A stretch of 17,570 nt of DNA from assembly GCA_036639635.1 (NCBI GenBank), contig JAVWIF010000039.1, forward strand, positions 1-17,570, read 5' to 3'. The translations under genes and the position numbers were made by a program. Under the pieces are notes generated by a model. It worked only from the letters and a program-made list of their open reading frames with translations, made no database searches and had not been told where the DNA came from. Below, one piece after another: positions 1 to 7,733 of this stretch. Source of the DNA: JAVWIF01 sp036639635. GTDB lineage: Bacteria; Bacillota_I; Bacilli_A; Erysipelotrichales; Erysipelotrichaceae. Positions within the stretch are counted from its first letter, which is position 1. Each line of letters opens with the position of its first letter.

Positions 1-62
1 TTTAAAGCCAAAGCTTTTCTCTTCGTTGATAAACCAATAATTCCTATTGTTAACTTATTCAT
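1..62 (-). CDS. 5' end of an unidentified gene, cut by the window edge
   Basis: An ATG at 62-60 opens a frame that stays open to the edge of the window and starts MNKLTIGIIGL, about 20 residues in view. A GAGGA sequence lies five bases before the ATG, inside the end of the lactonase-like gene. The two frames overlap by 8 bases (the lactonase stop is at 57-55), an arrangement typical of translationally coupled genes in one operon. The hydrophobic, glycine-containing start could be the first beta strand of a nucleotide-binding fold, but 20 residues are too few to name a product. The call rests on the start codon, the ribosome binding site and the overlap only. Confidence 0.5.
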   Translation of the reverse strand, partial: MNKLTIGIIGLSTKRKALAL

Positions 63-1020
63 ACGTATCCTCATTACTTTCTATTACACATAAGGGTTCT
101 TGTACAAAACATTCACTTACAATGTTTCCTAATAACCCATCATTTGGATTTATTTCAATACTGACAATATTGTTTGAATAACGATTTGCTACCAACAAAC
201 AGTGTTGTTTTTCTACTAATGTAAAGTGGCGTGGATGTCTTCCACCACAACTTCTCATCTGTATAATTTTCATTTCATTTTCTAAAGAGAGCACAACCAT
301 TTGATCAAGAGTACGAATAGAAATATATAAAAACCGTTCATCCTGACTTAAAGCAATCCCTGCGCTTTCTCCACATTGTTCTTTATGTAAGAGTGATAAG
401 CGTTCAATTAACGTAAATTCAAGATTATTTACTTGATATTTAAATACTTCATTACTAAGTTCGCTGACTACATATAAAATTTTTTGGGATTGGTTAAACA
501 CTCCATGCCGTGGTCCACTCCCGATTGGAAAGTGAATACTTTTTACTTGTTTATAACTTGTTGCATCAAAAACTAGTATCCTATCAAGTAATAGACAAGG
601 TACTAAAAAATAATTCTTATAAAGAATGATTTGATGACAACCTGCCTTTTCTTTTACATGAAGTTCTTTTACATAACTTAATACATTGTTTATCTTTGCA
701 TAAATTGTTACACTACCTTCATGATAATTTGCACTATATATTTTATTTTTATCTTGTGTGATGTAACAAGATGTACTTTTTTCTGGCAACAACATTTCCT
801 TCTTCATTTGTTCTCCACAAAATAATACAACACCACTTTGATTATTGACTTCTACACTGGAGACTAAACATTTATCTCGATAAGACAAGTACTTTGCTTG
901 TTGCAAAGGAAATAGTAGGTGCACATTACTAAGTATTCCTTTTTCATTTATTTCATATTCATATATTCCTTGTTTATTTCCTTCACTATAAGAAGCAATA
1001 TAACCTTTGTATGTACTCAT
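55..1020 (-). CDS. Lactonase family beta-propeller protein (6-phosphogluconolactonase-like, PF10282)
   Basis: The protein has 321 residues, close to the usual 330-350 of the seven-bladed propeller lactonases (YkgB/Pgl type). Repeated blade-like segments are visible: SANYHEGSVTIY (96-107), a CHQ motif followed by VPCLLLDRILVF (128-151), GSGPRHGVF with YVVSELSNEVF (167-193), SAGIALSQDERFLYISIR (219-236) and PRHFTLVEKQHCLLVANRYS (263-282). These match the family signatures (NY..GSV, PRH, ANR..S). Family members hydrolyse 6-phosphogluconolactone or related sugar lactones, but many have unknown substrates. Some motif residues differ (SIR instead of the common SNR in blade 5), so the exact activity is uncertain. 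There is no signal peptide, so it should be cytoplasmic. AAGGAGGT at 1034-1027 lies six bases before the ATG and fixes the start. The promoter is not clear; a TATGAT about 40 bases before the ribosome binding site is a weak -10 candidate. It overlaps the next gene downstream. Confidence 0.8.
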   Translation of the reverse strand: MSTYKGYIASYSEGNKQGIYEYEINEKGILSNVHLLFPLQQAKYLSYRDKCLVSSVEVNNQSGVVLFCGEQMKKEMLLPEKSTSCYITQDKNKIYSANYHEGSVTIYAKINNVLSYVKELHVKEKAGCHQIILYKNYFLVPCLLLDRILVFDATSYKQVKSIHFPIGSGPRHGVFNQSQKILYVVSELSNEVFKYQVNNLEFTLIERLSLLHKEQCGESAGIALSQDERFLYISIRTLDQMVVLSLENEMKIIQMRSCGGRHPRHFTLVEKQHCLLVANRYSNNIVSIEINPNDGLLGNIVSECFVQEPLCVIESNEDTYE

Positions 1021-1104
1021 TTAAATACCTCCTTAAAAATCTATACATATCATACAGAATTACTATGAATTCATCCATTCGAATGCTTAAAAATATTATG
1101 AACG

Positions 1105-1140
1105 GTTTAAAATACAAAAGCACCGCTTGGGTGCTTTTGT
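1105..1140 (-). terminator. Rho-independent terminator of the diguanylate cyclase gene
   Basis: ACAAAAGCACC (1114-1124) and GGTGCTTTTGT (1130-1140) form a perfect 11-bp stem with a 5-base loop. Read on the minus strand the stem is followed by a T-rich stretch (TATTTTAAA). The stem touches the stop codon of the diguanylate cyclase gene and separates it from the lactonase-like gene. Confidence 0.85.
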
Positions 1141-3614
1141 TACTCATCTAATAAAGTAAGTTTAAAATTGCTTTTCCCAGATTTTTTTACTTGGTACATA
1201 ACTTCATCTGCTTGTTGATACAATTCTTTAAATATTTCTTTTTTTGTAGTAATAATTCCACCAATACTTGCAGTTAACTTCATTTCCTTGTCTTGCATGA
1301 TATAGATTGTCCCAATCTCTTCAAGAAAACGCGCACATAGTGCTTCTAATTTATTAGGGGCACTTGCATCGTGAATATAAACTGCAAACTCATCGCCTCC
1401 AATACGAGCAATAATACCATCTTCACCAAATACGCGTAATAATGTTTTCGCCGTATCAATTAGCACTTGATCACCTACATAATGACCATATATATCATTT
1501 ACTTGTTTAAAAAAATCTAAATCAATGATAAACATTGCCACTGGTTGATTTTTAACTAGTGACATTGTTTCTATCCGGTTTTTAAATGTAATGGAATTAT
1601 AGAGATTTGTTAATGCATCTAGTTGTGAACGTTTTACTAATAATTCTTTTTCGGTTTTTTTATCATTAATGTTCACTATTTTACCAATCACTTGTACAGG
1701 TTTTCCTTGATCTAATACAATTTTGCAACTTATCTCATACCAACAACCTTCACTATGATTATCAATTACATACAATTCCCTTGCGCTATCTTCCATTATT
1801 AAAATCATATCGCATAACCGTTTTCTTAACATTCCAAAATTTTGTTTATGATTCATAACATCCTGGGTAAAACTATTTACTATTTTATCTATTTGTAACA
1901 TCTTTGCACATTTATCAGGAATCATAAATTGATCTTTATCATAACTATATTCAAAAATACATTCACCTGACATATCTGCTAACATTTTATAGCGTTGGTT
2001 TTCTAGTTCTATTTGTTTTTTTAGTTTTAATTGTTTACGTGAATTTTGATAAATAAAAATTATAATGGTTCCAGATATTAAGAATACCAATAAAAATGCT
2101 ATTCCCATATGTTCTTCAACATAATGAACGATTGAAAATTCTTTTTCAACATTTACGTTTTGATAAATAAATCTTTCAAGTTCTTCATTATTGTATTGAT
2201 AGATGCCTTTACTTAGAATATCTCTAACAATCGTATTTGTTTGCTTATTAACACCAAAACTATATTTGTAGTTTTGTGATACTTTCTGTGGTACGATATT
2301 TATATCATTTAAATTATATTTATTCTGATAATACGAAATGGTAATAGCATTTCCAAGGTAATAGTCAATTTTTTTAGAATTAACACTCTTTAAACACTCT
2401 TCCAATGTTTGGAACTCTTTTACATGTGAATTAGTAGCTTTTTCTCCTTTGACAATCCCTGCACTCTTTAATTCTTTATTGTGAATTGCGTTGTCTTTAT
2501 AAACTGCCATTGCTCTAGCACTTTCCAAATAAGCTTTACTTAAATATATGTTTAAATTATTTGCTTCTTCATAATCATATGGAACACTGAGTATTACATC
2601 GTGTTTACTTAATAACTTTTGATACTCTGTTTCGTCCTTTGCAATCGTGTACTTGATTTTCCAATTGGTTTTTTTAGCAATATCCTCTAAAATATCCACA
2701 CTAATACCAGCCGGTTTTCCATCTTCTACATATTCTATTGGTGCAAATCCATCGTGGACCAACACTTTTAATGTAGGGTTTTCTTTAATGAATTCTCGTT
2801 CTTCATTTGTTAAAATCAAACTATTCATCTGATTATCAAAGTATTTACTATATAAATCATTCATAAAGGTTGGGCTTGCTTTGTTTATTTTATGAATTGT
2901 GTTATTTAGCTCTTGAACCAAATCCTTTTTATTGTTTGATAAAGCAATAAAAGAAGGTGTTGGTGAGAATTTTGCAATGATGCGATAATCACTTGGAATA
3001 CTTACATCAATAGATAATAATGCATCCGCTTCTTTATTTTTTATCTTCTCCATTTGTTCTGCTTCTGAAGTGCAATAAACTTTTGAATATGTTAATCCAT
3101 GTGTCTGAGCGAATGTTTCAAGTTTACCATTTTGCATCGTTGCTTTTTCAAGCATCGCAATACGTACATTATTCTTTTTTACTAAATTGTTTTGATCTAA
3201 GTTATTATCATCTCTAGGAACTGCTAATACGGAATAAGCATACGCATTTGGATCACTTGCATAGGTGTAATCTTTTGCTAAAGCATCACTATAGCGAAGC
3301 CCTGTAAAAATATCAATATCACCTTTTTTAAACATTTCAAGTAAGGTTGTCAATTGTTGATTGATGTCACCATCTACTTCTACAAACTCATATTTCCATC
3401 CTGTATATTGCGCAATTTCTTGTAAATATTCATAAGAATACCCTTCATACTTTCCATTTTCATCTTTTGTTGTAAGTCCTTTTTGAATAGGATAGGCAAC
3501 TCTTAGCACTTGTTCCTCTTCTGCTTTCAATGGTGCATTATAAAAGAAAACAGCTAGTAGTAGCATGCTTAATATAACAAAAATAGGTAATTTAATTACT
3601 TTATTTTTATGCAT
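1140..3614 (-). CDS. Membrane diguanylate cyclase with two extracellular SBP_bac_3 domains, PAS-like linker and GGDEF domain
   Basis: From the ATG at 3614 the protein has 824 residues. Visible in order: an N-terminal hydrophobic signal/anchor segment (10-30); two type-3 solute-binding domains of the amino-acid/glutamine-binding fold (about 36-262 and 282-487); one membrane span (503-522); a charged linker and a PAS-like region (about 541-655); and a GGDEF domain (about 664-820). The active-site GGDEF is at 739-743, with the DLDFFK metal-binding motif at 698-703 (D698 and D741 as likely Mg ligands), so it should make c-di-GMP from two GTP. The RxxD product-inhibition site expected just before GGDEF is absent (GEDGIIARIGGDEF). 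The binding domains should sense a small extracellular ligand, perhaps an amino acid; the ligand cannot be read from sequence. A longer frame reaches a GTG at 3629, but that GTG lies inside the ribosome binding site, so the ATG is preferred. It is monocistronic, with its own promoter and terminator. Confidence 0.9.
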   Translation of the reverse strand: MHKNKVIKLPIFVILSMLLLAVFFYNAPLKAEEEQVLRVAYPIQKGLTTKDENGKYEGYSYEYLQEIAQYTGWKYEFVEVDGDINQQLTTLLEMFKKGDIDIFTGLRYSDALAKDYTYASDPNAYAYSVLAVPRDDNNLDQNNLVKKNNVRIAMLEKATMQNGKLETFAQTHGLTYSKVYCTSEAEQMEKIKNKEADALLSIDVSIPSDYRIIAKFSPTPSFIALSNNKKDLVQELNNTIHKINKASPTFMNDLYSKYFDNQMNSLILTNEEREFIKENPTLKVLVHDGFAPIEYVEDGKPAGISVDILEDIAKKTNWKIKYTIAKDETEYQKLLSKHDVILSVPYDYEEANNLNIYLSKAYLESARAMAVYKDNAIHNKELKSAGIVKGEKATNSHVKEFQTLEECLKSVNSKKIDYYLGNAITISYYQNKYNLNDINIVPQKVSQNYKYSFGVNKQTNTIVRDILSKGIYQYNNEELERFIYQNVNVEKEFSIVHYVEEHMGIAFLLVFLISGTIIIFIYQNSRKQLKLKKQIELENQRYKMLADMSGECIFEYSYDKDQFMIPDKCAKMLQIDKIVNSFTQDVMNHKQNFGMLRKRLCDMILIMEDSARELYVIDNHSEGCWYEISCKIVLDQGKPVQVIGKIVNINDKKTEKELLVKRSQLDALTNLYNSITFKNRIETMSLVKNQPVAMFIIDLDFFKQVNDIYGHYVGDQVLIDTAKTLLRVFGEDGIIARIGGDEFAVYIHDASAPNKLEALCARFLEEIGTIYIMQDKEMKLTASIGGIITTKKEIFKELYQQADEVMYQVKKSGKSNFKLTLLDE

Positions 3615-3627
3615 TGTGTAATTATTC

Positions 3628-3633
3628 ACCTCC
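3628..3633 (-). promoter_or_regulatory. Ribosome binding site deciding the diguanylate cyclase start
   Basis: GGAGGT, extended to GGAGGTGA, overlaps the in-frame GTG at 3629-3627, which therefore cannot be the start served by this site. The next in-frame start is the ATG at 3614, 13 bases after GGAGGT (11 after GGAGGTGA). The spacing is slightly long but usable. Confidence 0.7.
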
Positions 3634-3677
3634 GCACTTAGAACAAGAACTTTTATGATTATGGATATGTTGCTTTT

Positions 3678-3705
3678 AGTATACCATAATCTTAATTAGA
3701 ATCAA
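3678..3705 (-). promoter_or_regulatory. Sigma-A-type promoter of the diguanylate cyclase gene
   Basis: On the minus strand TTGATT (3705-3700) and TATACT (3683-3678) are separated by 16 bases. A TGG directly before the -10 makes an extended -10 element. The predicted transcript starts near 3671, giving a leader of about 57 bases in which I see no riboswitch. Confidence 0.65.
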
Positions 3706-3817
3706 AATTATTTGCTCATCTCCCCTTAAGCAAAGCATGCGTCTTTCAAAAATATTTCGTGTATTTATAGGTTTTCAAAAAAAAGCATCACACAGGCAAG
3801 CTTTTTCATTAAAAAAA

Positions 3818-3826
3818 TGGTACAAT
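3818..3826 (+). promoter_or_regulatory. Extended -10 promoter of the SNF2 helicase gene
   Basis: TGGTACAAT is an extended -10 element about 25 bases before the ATG at 3851. No good -35 hexamer stands 16-18 bases upstream. The transcript would start near 3833, just before the ribosome binding site AAGGTGAT (3840-3847). Confidence 0.5.
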
Positions 3827-3850
3827 AATCGTTCAAGGTAAGGTGATGAA

Positions 3851-6800
3851 ATGGAATTTACATTAGCGCAAATAAAGGATTTCGCAAGTAGTGAAGCAGT
3901 TTTTACAAAAGCAGAACAATTAATCTGTCAAAATGCAATCGTATCCTTTGATATAGATGATTTCACAAGTCCAGAAATCATTATGATAAATGCTACAGTT
4001 TTAGATGACAAAAAATATTATGAAGTAAATATGTCCATTGATAAAGACGATATTATTGTTCGTGCTCACTTATGCAATTGTAAACAACATGGAGTAACAA
4101 GTGTTACGTGTCCACATTGTGTGGCCGCATTATTAAAGATCAAAGAGGATTTTGATAAAAAACAACGTAGTCAAGAAAATGTTGGACTCAGCACTATACA
4201 AGATTCTTATGCTATCGATGTAATGAATACGTATGAAGAACAAATTATTTATTCAACATTAGCACTTAATTTAAATACTGCAATAGCACTAGAACCAGTA
4301 TTAGAAACACGTAAAAATAAAGTAATCGCATTGACTTTAAAAATTGGAAACACAAAGAAATATATGATCAAAGATATTGCATTGTTTTTACAAGATATCC
4401 AACACAATGTGAAAAAAAGTTATGGGAAAGAATTAGAATTCCTACACAATATCAATAGTTTTGATGAACCAAGTCAAAAATTAATTAGCTTTATGATGAG
4501 TCATGAACATGATATTTTATACTTTCAAAACAGCGAAACATTATCGTCATGTCCACAAGCTCGCAACATGTGTTTAACGCCCAATGCATTAGATGAGTTT
4601 TTTACCATGTACAGTGCACAAGATGTGATGCATCGCATGAAAGAAAAAGTATTAATTAATATGCGTTTTAGTGATGAAAACCCGCCTTTTCACTTAACAA
4701 TTGATAAATCAGAAGATGATGCTTACCAAATATCTTTAAATCATTATGATTATCGAATATTTGAAGGAAGAACTTACCAATATGTACTATTTAATCATAT
4801 TTTTTATCGTTGTGATTTACAATATTCACGTTCTTGTGCTCCTTTATTAAGAACCTATCAAGCGAAACAAGGCGCCCTACTTTTATCAAAAGATTTAATG
4901 CCTAGTTTTTATAGTAATGTTATTTTAAACGTTAAAAAATTTCTTCCGTTACACGGAGTTGATATTACTGAATTTGCACCTTTACCATTAGAATGCAAAA
5001 TTTATATTGATATGCCTAAATACAATGTCATTAGCGCAAAGCTATTATATTGTTATGGAAATGAACAATATAATGCTTTATCCGATACTGCATTATCAAC
5101 CTCACGTAGCTTTAATGATGAAATCACAACGCGCTTAGTCTTTACGAAATACATGACAAGAATTGATGCTGTTGAAGGTATTGCTTATATAGAACATTCA
5201 CAAGATGCTCTTTATGAATTCTTAGATAAAGGATTTGATGAACTCAGTCAAATGTGTGAGATATTTGCTACAGATAAATTTAAAAAATTACATATTAAAG
5301 ACAGTGTCAATATATCCATGGGTGTGCGTATTGTTAGTGATTTATTAGAAATCAACTTTGATACGTTTGATTTTCCTGTCAACGAGCTACAAGATGTCTT
5401 AGAAGCATATCGTCTAAATAAACGCTATTATCGTATGAAGAATGGTTCTTTTGTGAATATTGAAGATAGTGCTTTACATGAATTATCTTCTATTCTAGAA
5501 GGTATTCATGTGAGTGAAAAAGAAATCAATAGTGGAAATATTAAAGTACCAAAATATCGTTCTTTATACATTGATAACAATTTAAAAGATACAAGTATGA
5601 TGAAAATTGATCGTGATACTTCCTATAAAGATATTATTCGTGGCATTCGTAATGTACAAGATAGTGATTTTGCAGTCCCTGCACCTTTAAAAGCAATTCT
5701 TCGTAACTATCAAAAAGTGGGATATCGGTGGTTAAAAACGATGGCTGCTTATGGTTTTAGTGGCATATTGGCCGATGATATGGGGATTGGTAAAACACTA
5801 CAAGTAATTACCTTATTAGAAGATGAGAAACTACAACATAAGAATGGTATCTCCTTAGTTATTTGCCCTTCTTCTTTAATCTTAAACTGGCAAAGTGAGA
5901 TAGAAAAGTTCTCTACAAGTCTCTCTTGTATTTTAATTAGTGGAAGTAGTGAAGAGCGAAAAGTACAATTAAAGAAATGTCGTGATTATGATATTGTAGT
6001 AACTTCTTATGATTATATCAAACGTGATTATGAATTCTATGAGGGTATTGAATTTACCTATCAAATTATTGATGAAGCACAATACATTAAAAACCATAAT
6101 ACAAAAAACGCCTTTAGTGTCAAACAAATTCATGCTACACATCGCTTTGCGCTAACCGGAACACCAATCGAAAATTCACTTGCTGAATTATGGTCGATTT
6201 TTGATTTTTTAATGCCAGGTTACTTATTCTCTTATAATTATTTTAAGAAACAATACGAGATTCCAATTGTAAAAGAAAATGACCAAGTCGTATTAAACGA
6301 ATTAAAACATTTAGTTGAACCATTTATTTTACGACGTATTAAAAAAGATGTATTAAAAGAATTACCAGAAAAAGTAGAACAAACGATGTTAATTGAAATG
6401 GATGAAGAATCAAAAAAATTATATGCAGCAAATGTTTCCTTGATGAAAGAAGATTTACAAAAGAAGTTTAGCGACAAAGGCTTTGAAAGCAGTAAAATTA
6501 TGGTCTTGAGTATGCTTACAAAACTTCGTCAATTATGTTGTGATCCACGTTTATTATATGAAAATTATGCAGGTGTTGGTAGTAAAATAAGTGCTTGTAT
6601 GGAATATATTATAAATTGTCGTGAATCCGGTAAAAAAGTATTATTATTTTCTCAGTTTACTTCTCTTTTAGCCTTACTTGAAAAAGAACTAGTAAAAGAA
6701 GATATTCCATACTATTTATTAAAAGGTAGTACACCAAAAATCCAACGTCAACAATTGGTCAATGCCTTCAATAATGATACTACTCCTGTCTTCTTGATTT

Positions 6801-7084
6801 CTTTAAAAGCTGGAGGAACTGGTTTAAATCTAACTAGTGCTGAAGTTGTCATTCATTTTGATCCTTGGTGGAATGTATCTGCACAAAACCAAGCAACCGA
6901 TCGAGCATATCGTATTGGACAGCATAACAATGTACAAGTTGTAAAATTAATAGCAAAAGATACCATTGAAGAAAAGATTATGCATTTACAGAGTTTAAAA
7001 CAAGATTTAAGTGATTCCATTATCTATGAAAATAGTGGCGCTATAAACAATATGAGTAAAGAAGAAATTATGGATTTATTTTAG
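3851..7084 (+). CDS. SWIM zinc-finger SNF2-family DNA translocase/helicase
   Basis: The 1077-residue protein starts with a SWIM zinc finger (C75-x-C77 ... C87-x-H89), followed by a long central region (about 100-600) in the position of the bacterial SNF2-associated domain, and ends with a complete superfamily 2 motor. Motor motifs visible: a Q-motif-like LRNYQKVGYRWL (about 616-627), Walker A GIGKT with K648, Walker B DEAQ at 741-744, motif III ALTGTPIENS (about 769-778), GGTGLNLTSA in the second RecA lobe (about 989-998), and motif VI ending with R1021 in DRAYRIGQ. Family members are ATP-driven double-strand DNA translocases that remodel DNA-protein complexes; SWIM fingers bind DNA or proteins. 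The cellular role in Firmicutes is poorly known. It is a single-gene unit, transcribed away from the diguanylate cyclase gene, with promoter and terminator in view. No methylase or nuclease gene stands beside it, so a restriction or defence function is not supported by context. Confidence 0.92.
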   Translation: MEFTLAQIKDFASSEAVFTKAEQLICQNAIVSFDIDDFTSPEIIMINATVLDDKKYYEVNMSIDKDDIIVRAHLCNCKQHGVTSVTCPHCVAALLKIKEDFDKKQRSQENVGLSTIQDSYAIDVMNTYEEQIIYSTLALNLNTAIALEPVLETRKNKVIALTLKIGNTKKYMIKDIALFLQDIQHNVKKSYGKELEFLHNINSFDEPSQKLISFMMSHEHDILYFQNSETLSSCPQARNMCLTPNALDEFFTMYSAQDVMHRMKEKVLINMRFSDENPPFHLTIDKSEDDAYQISLNHYDYRIFEGRTYQYVLFNHIFYRCDLQYSRSCAPLLRTYQAKQGALLLSKDLMPSFYSNVILNVKKFLPLHGVDITEFAPLPLECKIYIDMPKYNVISAKLLYCYGNEQYNALSDTALSTSRSFNDEITTRLVFTKYMTRIDAVEGIAYIEHSQDALYEFLDKGFDELSQMCEIFATDKFKKLHIKDSVNISMGVRIVSDLLEINFDTFDFPVNELQDVLEAYRLNKRYYRMKNGSFVNIEDSALHELSSILEGIHVSEKEINSGNIKVPKYRSLYIDNNLKDTSMMKIDRDTSYKDIIRGIRNVQDSDFAVPAPLKAILRNYQKVGYRWLKTMAAYGFSGILADDMGIGKTLQVITLLEDEKLQHKNGISLVICPSSLILNWQSEIEKFSTSLSCILISGSSEERKVQLKKCRDYDIVVTSYDYIKRDYEFYEGIEFTYQIIDEAQYIKNHNTKNAFSVKQIHATHRFALTGTPIENSLAELWSIFDFLMPGYLFSYNYFKKQYEIPIVKENDQVVLNELKHLVEPFILRRIKKDVLKELPEKVEQTMLIEMDEESKKLYAANVSLMKEDLQKKFSDKGFESSKIMVLSMLTKLRQLCCDPRLLYENYAGVGSKISACMEYIINCRESGKKVLLFSQFTSLLALLEKELVKEDIPYYLLKGSTPKIQRQQLVNAFNNDTTPVFLISLKAGGTGLNLTSAEVVIHFDPWWNVSAQNQATDRAYRIGQHNNVQVVKLIAKDTIEEKIMHLQSLKQDLSDSIIYENSGAINNMSKEEIMDLF

Positions 7085-7090
7085 TTCTCT

Positions 7091-7126
7091 AAAGAATATG
7101 TAAGCTTTCCTTATGTATTCTTTTTC
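7091..7126 (+). terminator. Rho-independent terminator of the SNF2 gene
   Basis: AAAGAATATGTAAG (7091-7104) pairs with CTTATGTATTCTTT (7110-7123) through 14 positions, two of them G-U, around a CTTTC loop, and is followed by further T residues. It begins six bases after the stop codon. Confidence 0.8.
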
Positions 7127-7147
7127 ATATAAACTTACAATATAGAA

Positions 7148-7176
7148 TTGCTAAATTGCATGTGACAAGCTATACT
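7148..7176 (+). promoter_or_regulatory. Sigma-A-type promoter of the pyrR-M42 peptidase operon
   Basis: TTGCTA (7148-7153) and TATACT (7171-7176) are separated by 17 bases. The transcript would start near 7183, leaving a leader of about 25 bases that holds only the ribosome binding site GGGAGG (7196-7201). There is no room for a PyrR-responsive attenuator. Confidence 0.65.
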
Positions 7177-7207
7177 ATTCTTATGAATTATCTTTGGGAG
7201 GAACAAG

Positions 7208-7723
7208 ATGGAAACAAAAGAAATTATGGATGAATTAGGATTAAAAAGATCACTGATTAGAATTACACATGAAATTATAGAACATAATAAAGGTGTCGAT
7301 GATATTGTCTTGGTTGGTATTAAGACACGTGGAGAAATGTTAGCACAACGCCTTGCTATAAATATTGAACAAGTAGAACAACGTCTTGTGGAGTGTTATA
7401 GTTTAGATGTGTCTCATTGGCGTGATGACAAGGAACAAGCCTACCCTATTCCAGATTTAGAATTACCTGTAAAGAATAAAAAAGTAATTCTCGTGGATGA
7501 TGTTTTATTCAAAGGAAGAACAGTACGTGCTGCAATGGATGCCATTATGCATTTTGGACGAGCAAAAGAAATACAATTAGCGGTATTAGTAGATCGTGGT
7601 CATCGTGAATTACCTATTAGAGCTGATTATATTGGAAAGAATATTCCTAGTTCCCTCCATGAACAAATACGCGTGAAGATGAAAGAAATAGATGATGTAG
7701 ACGGTGTCTACATCAGTAAATAG
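7208..7723 (+). CDS. pyrR: PyrR-family bifunctional pyr operon regulator / uracil phosphoribosyltransferase
   Basis: The 171-residue protein closely follows Bacillus subtilis PyrR (181 residues). Recognisable blocks are ITHEIIEHNKG (about 19-29), LVGIKTRGEMLA (35-46), the PRPP-binding block VILVDDVLFKGRTVRAA (about 93-109) and VDRGHRELPIRADYIGKNIP (about 128-147). PyrR binds the leader RNA of pyr operons when UMP is high and promotes termination; it also has some uracil phosphoribosyltransferase activity. Two positions are unusual: the 5'-phosphate loop, normally TGRT, reads KGRT, and the N-terminal motif has SLIRITHE where B. subtilis has ALTRIAHE. These may affect catalysis or RNA recognition. 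The basic RGHRELPIR block is intact. Unlike the usual arrangement, no uraA or pyrimidine biosynthesis gene follows. It is the first gene of a two-gene operon with the M42 peptidase. Confidence 0.9.
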   Translation: METKEIMDELGLKRSLIRITHEIIEHNKGVDDIVLVGIKTRGEMLAQRLAINIEQVEQRLVECYSLDVSHWRDDKEQAYPIPDLELPVKNKKVILVDDVLFKGRTVRAAMDAIMHFGRAKEIQLAVLVDRGHRELPIRADYIGKNIPSSLHEQIRVKMKEIDDVDGVYISK

Positions 7724-7726
7724 GAG
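7722..7726 (+). promoter_or_regulatory. Ribosome binding site of the M42 peptidase, overlapping the pyrR stop codon
   Basis: AGGAG begins inside the TAG stop of pyrR and lies seven bases before the ATG at 7734. This decides the start: an in-frame ATG at 7704, inside pyrR, would add ten residues with no family character. It suggests translational coupling. Confidence 0.8.
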
Positions 7727-7733
7727 AACTTAC

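Noticed and set aside
2647..3217. Plus-strand open frames inside the diguanylate cyclase gene, and similar antisense frames inside the SNF2, M42, pepF and lipoprotein genes
   Set aside because: They lie opposite well-supported genes, have no ribosome binding sites or family features, and are explained as shadows of those genes.
3777..3806. Sequence resembling part of a c-di-GMP-I riboswitch (CACACAGGCAAGC), near a diguanylate cyclase gene
   Set aside because: Only one short block is similar; the second conserved block with GGGACGCAAAG is missing, and the stretch lies upstream of both predicted transcription starts, so it would not be transcribed.
3780..3806. Inverted repeat AAAAAGC/GCTTTTT that looks like a terminator
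   Set aside because: The stem has only 7 AT-rich pairs with a 13-base loop and stands between two divergent genes, with no gene ending there.
3851..7084. SNF2 gene as part of a phage-defence island
   Set aside because: SNF2 motors occur in some defence systems, but no nuclease, methylase or other defence gene flanks it; the neighbours are housekeeping and sensing genes and the SWIM-SNF2 form is common in Firmicute chromosomes.
7177..7207. PyrR-responsive attenuator in front of pyrR
   Set aside because: The predicted leader is about 25 bases, too short for the anti-antiterminator, antiterminator and terminator set.
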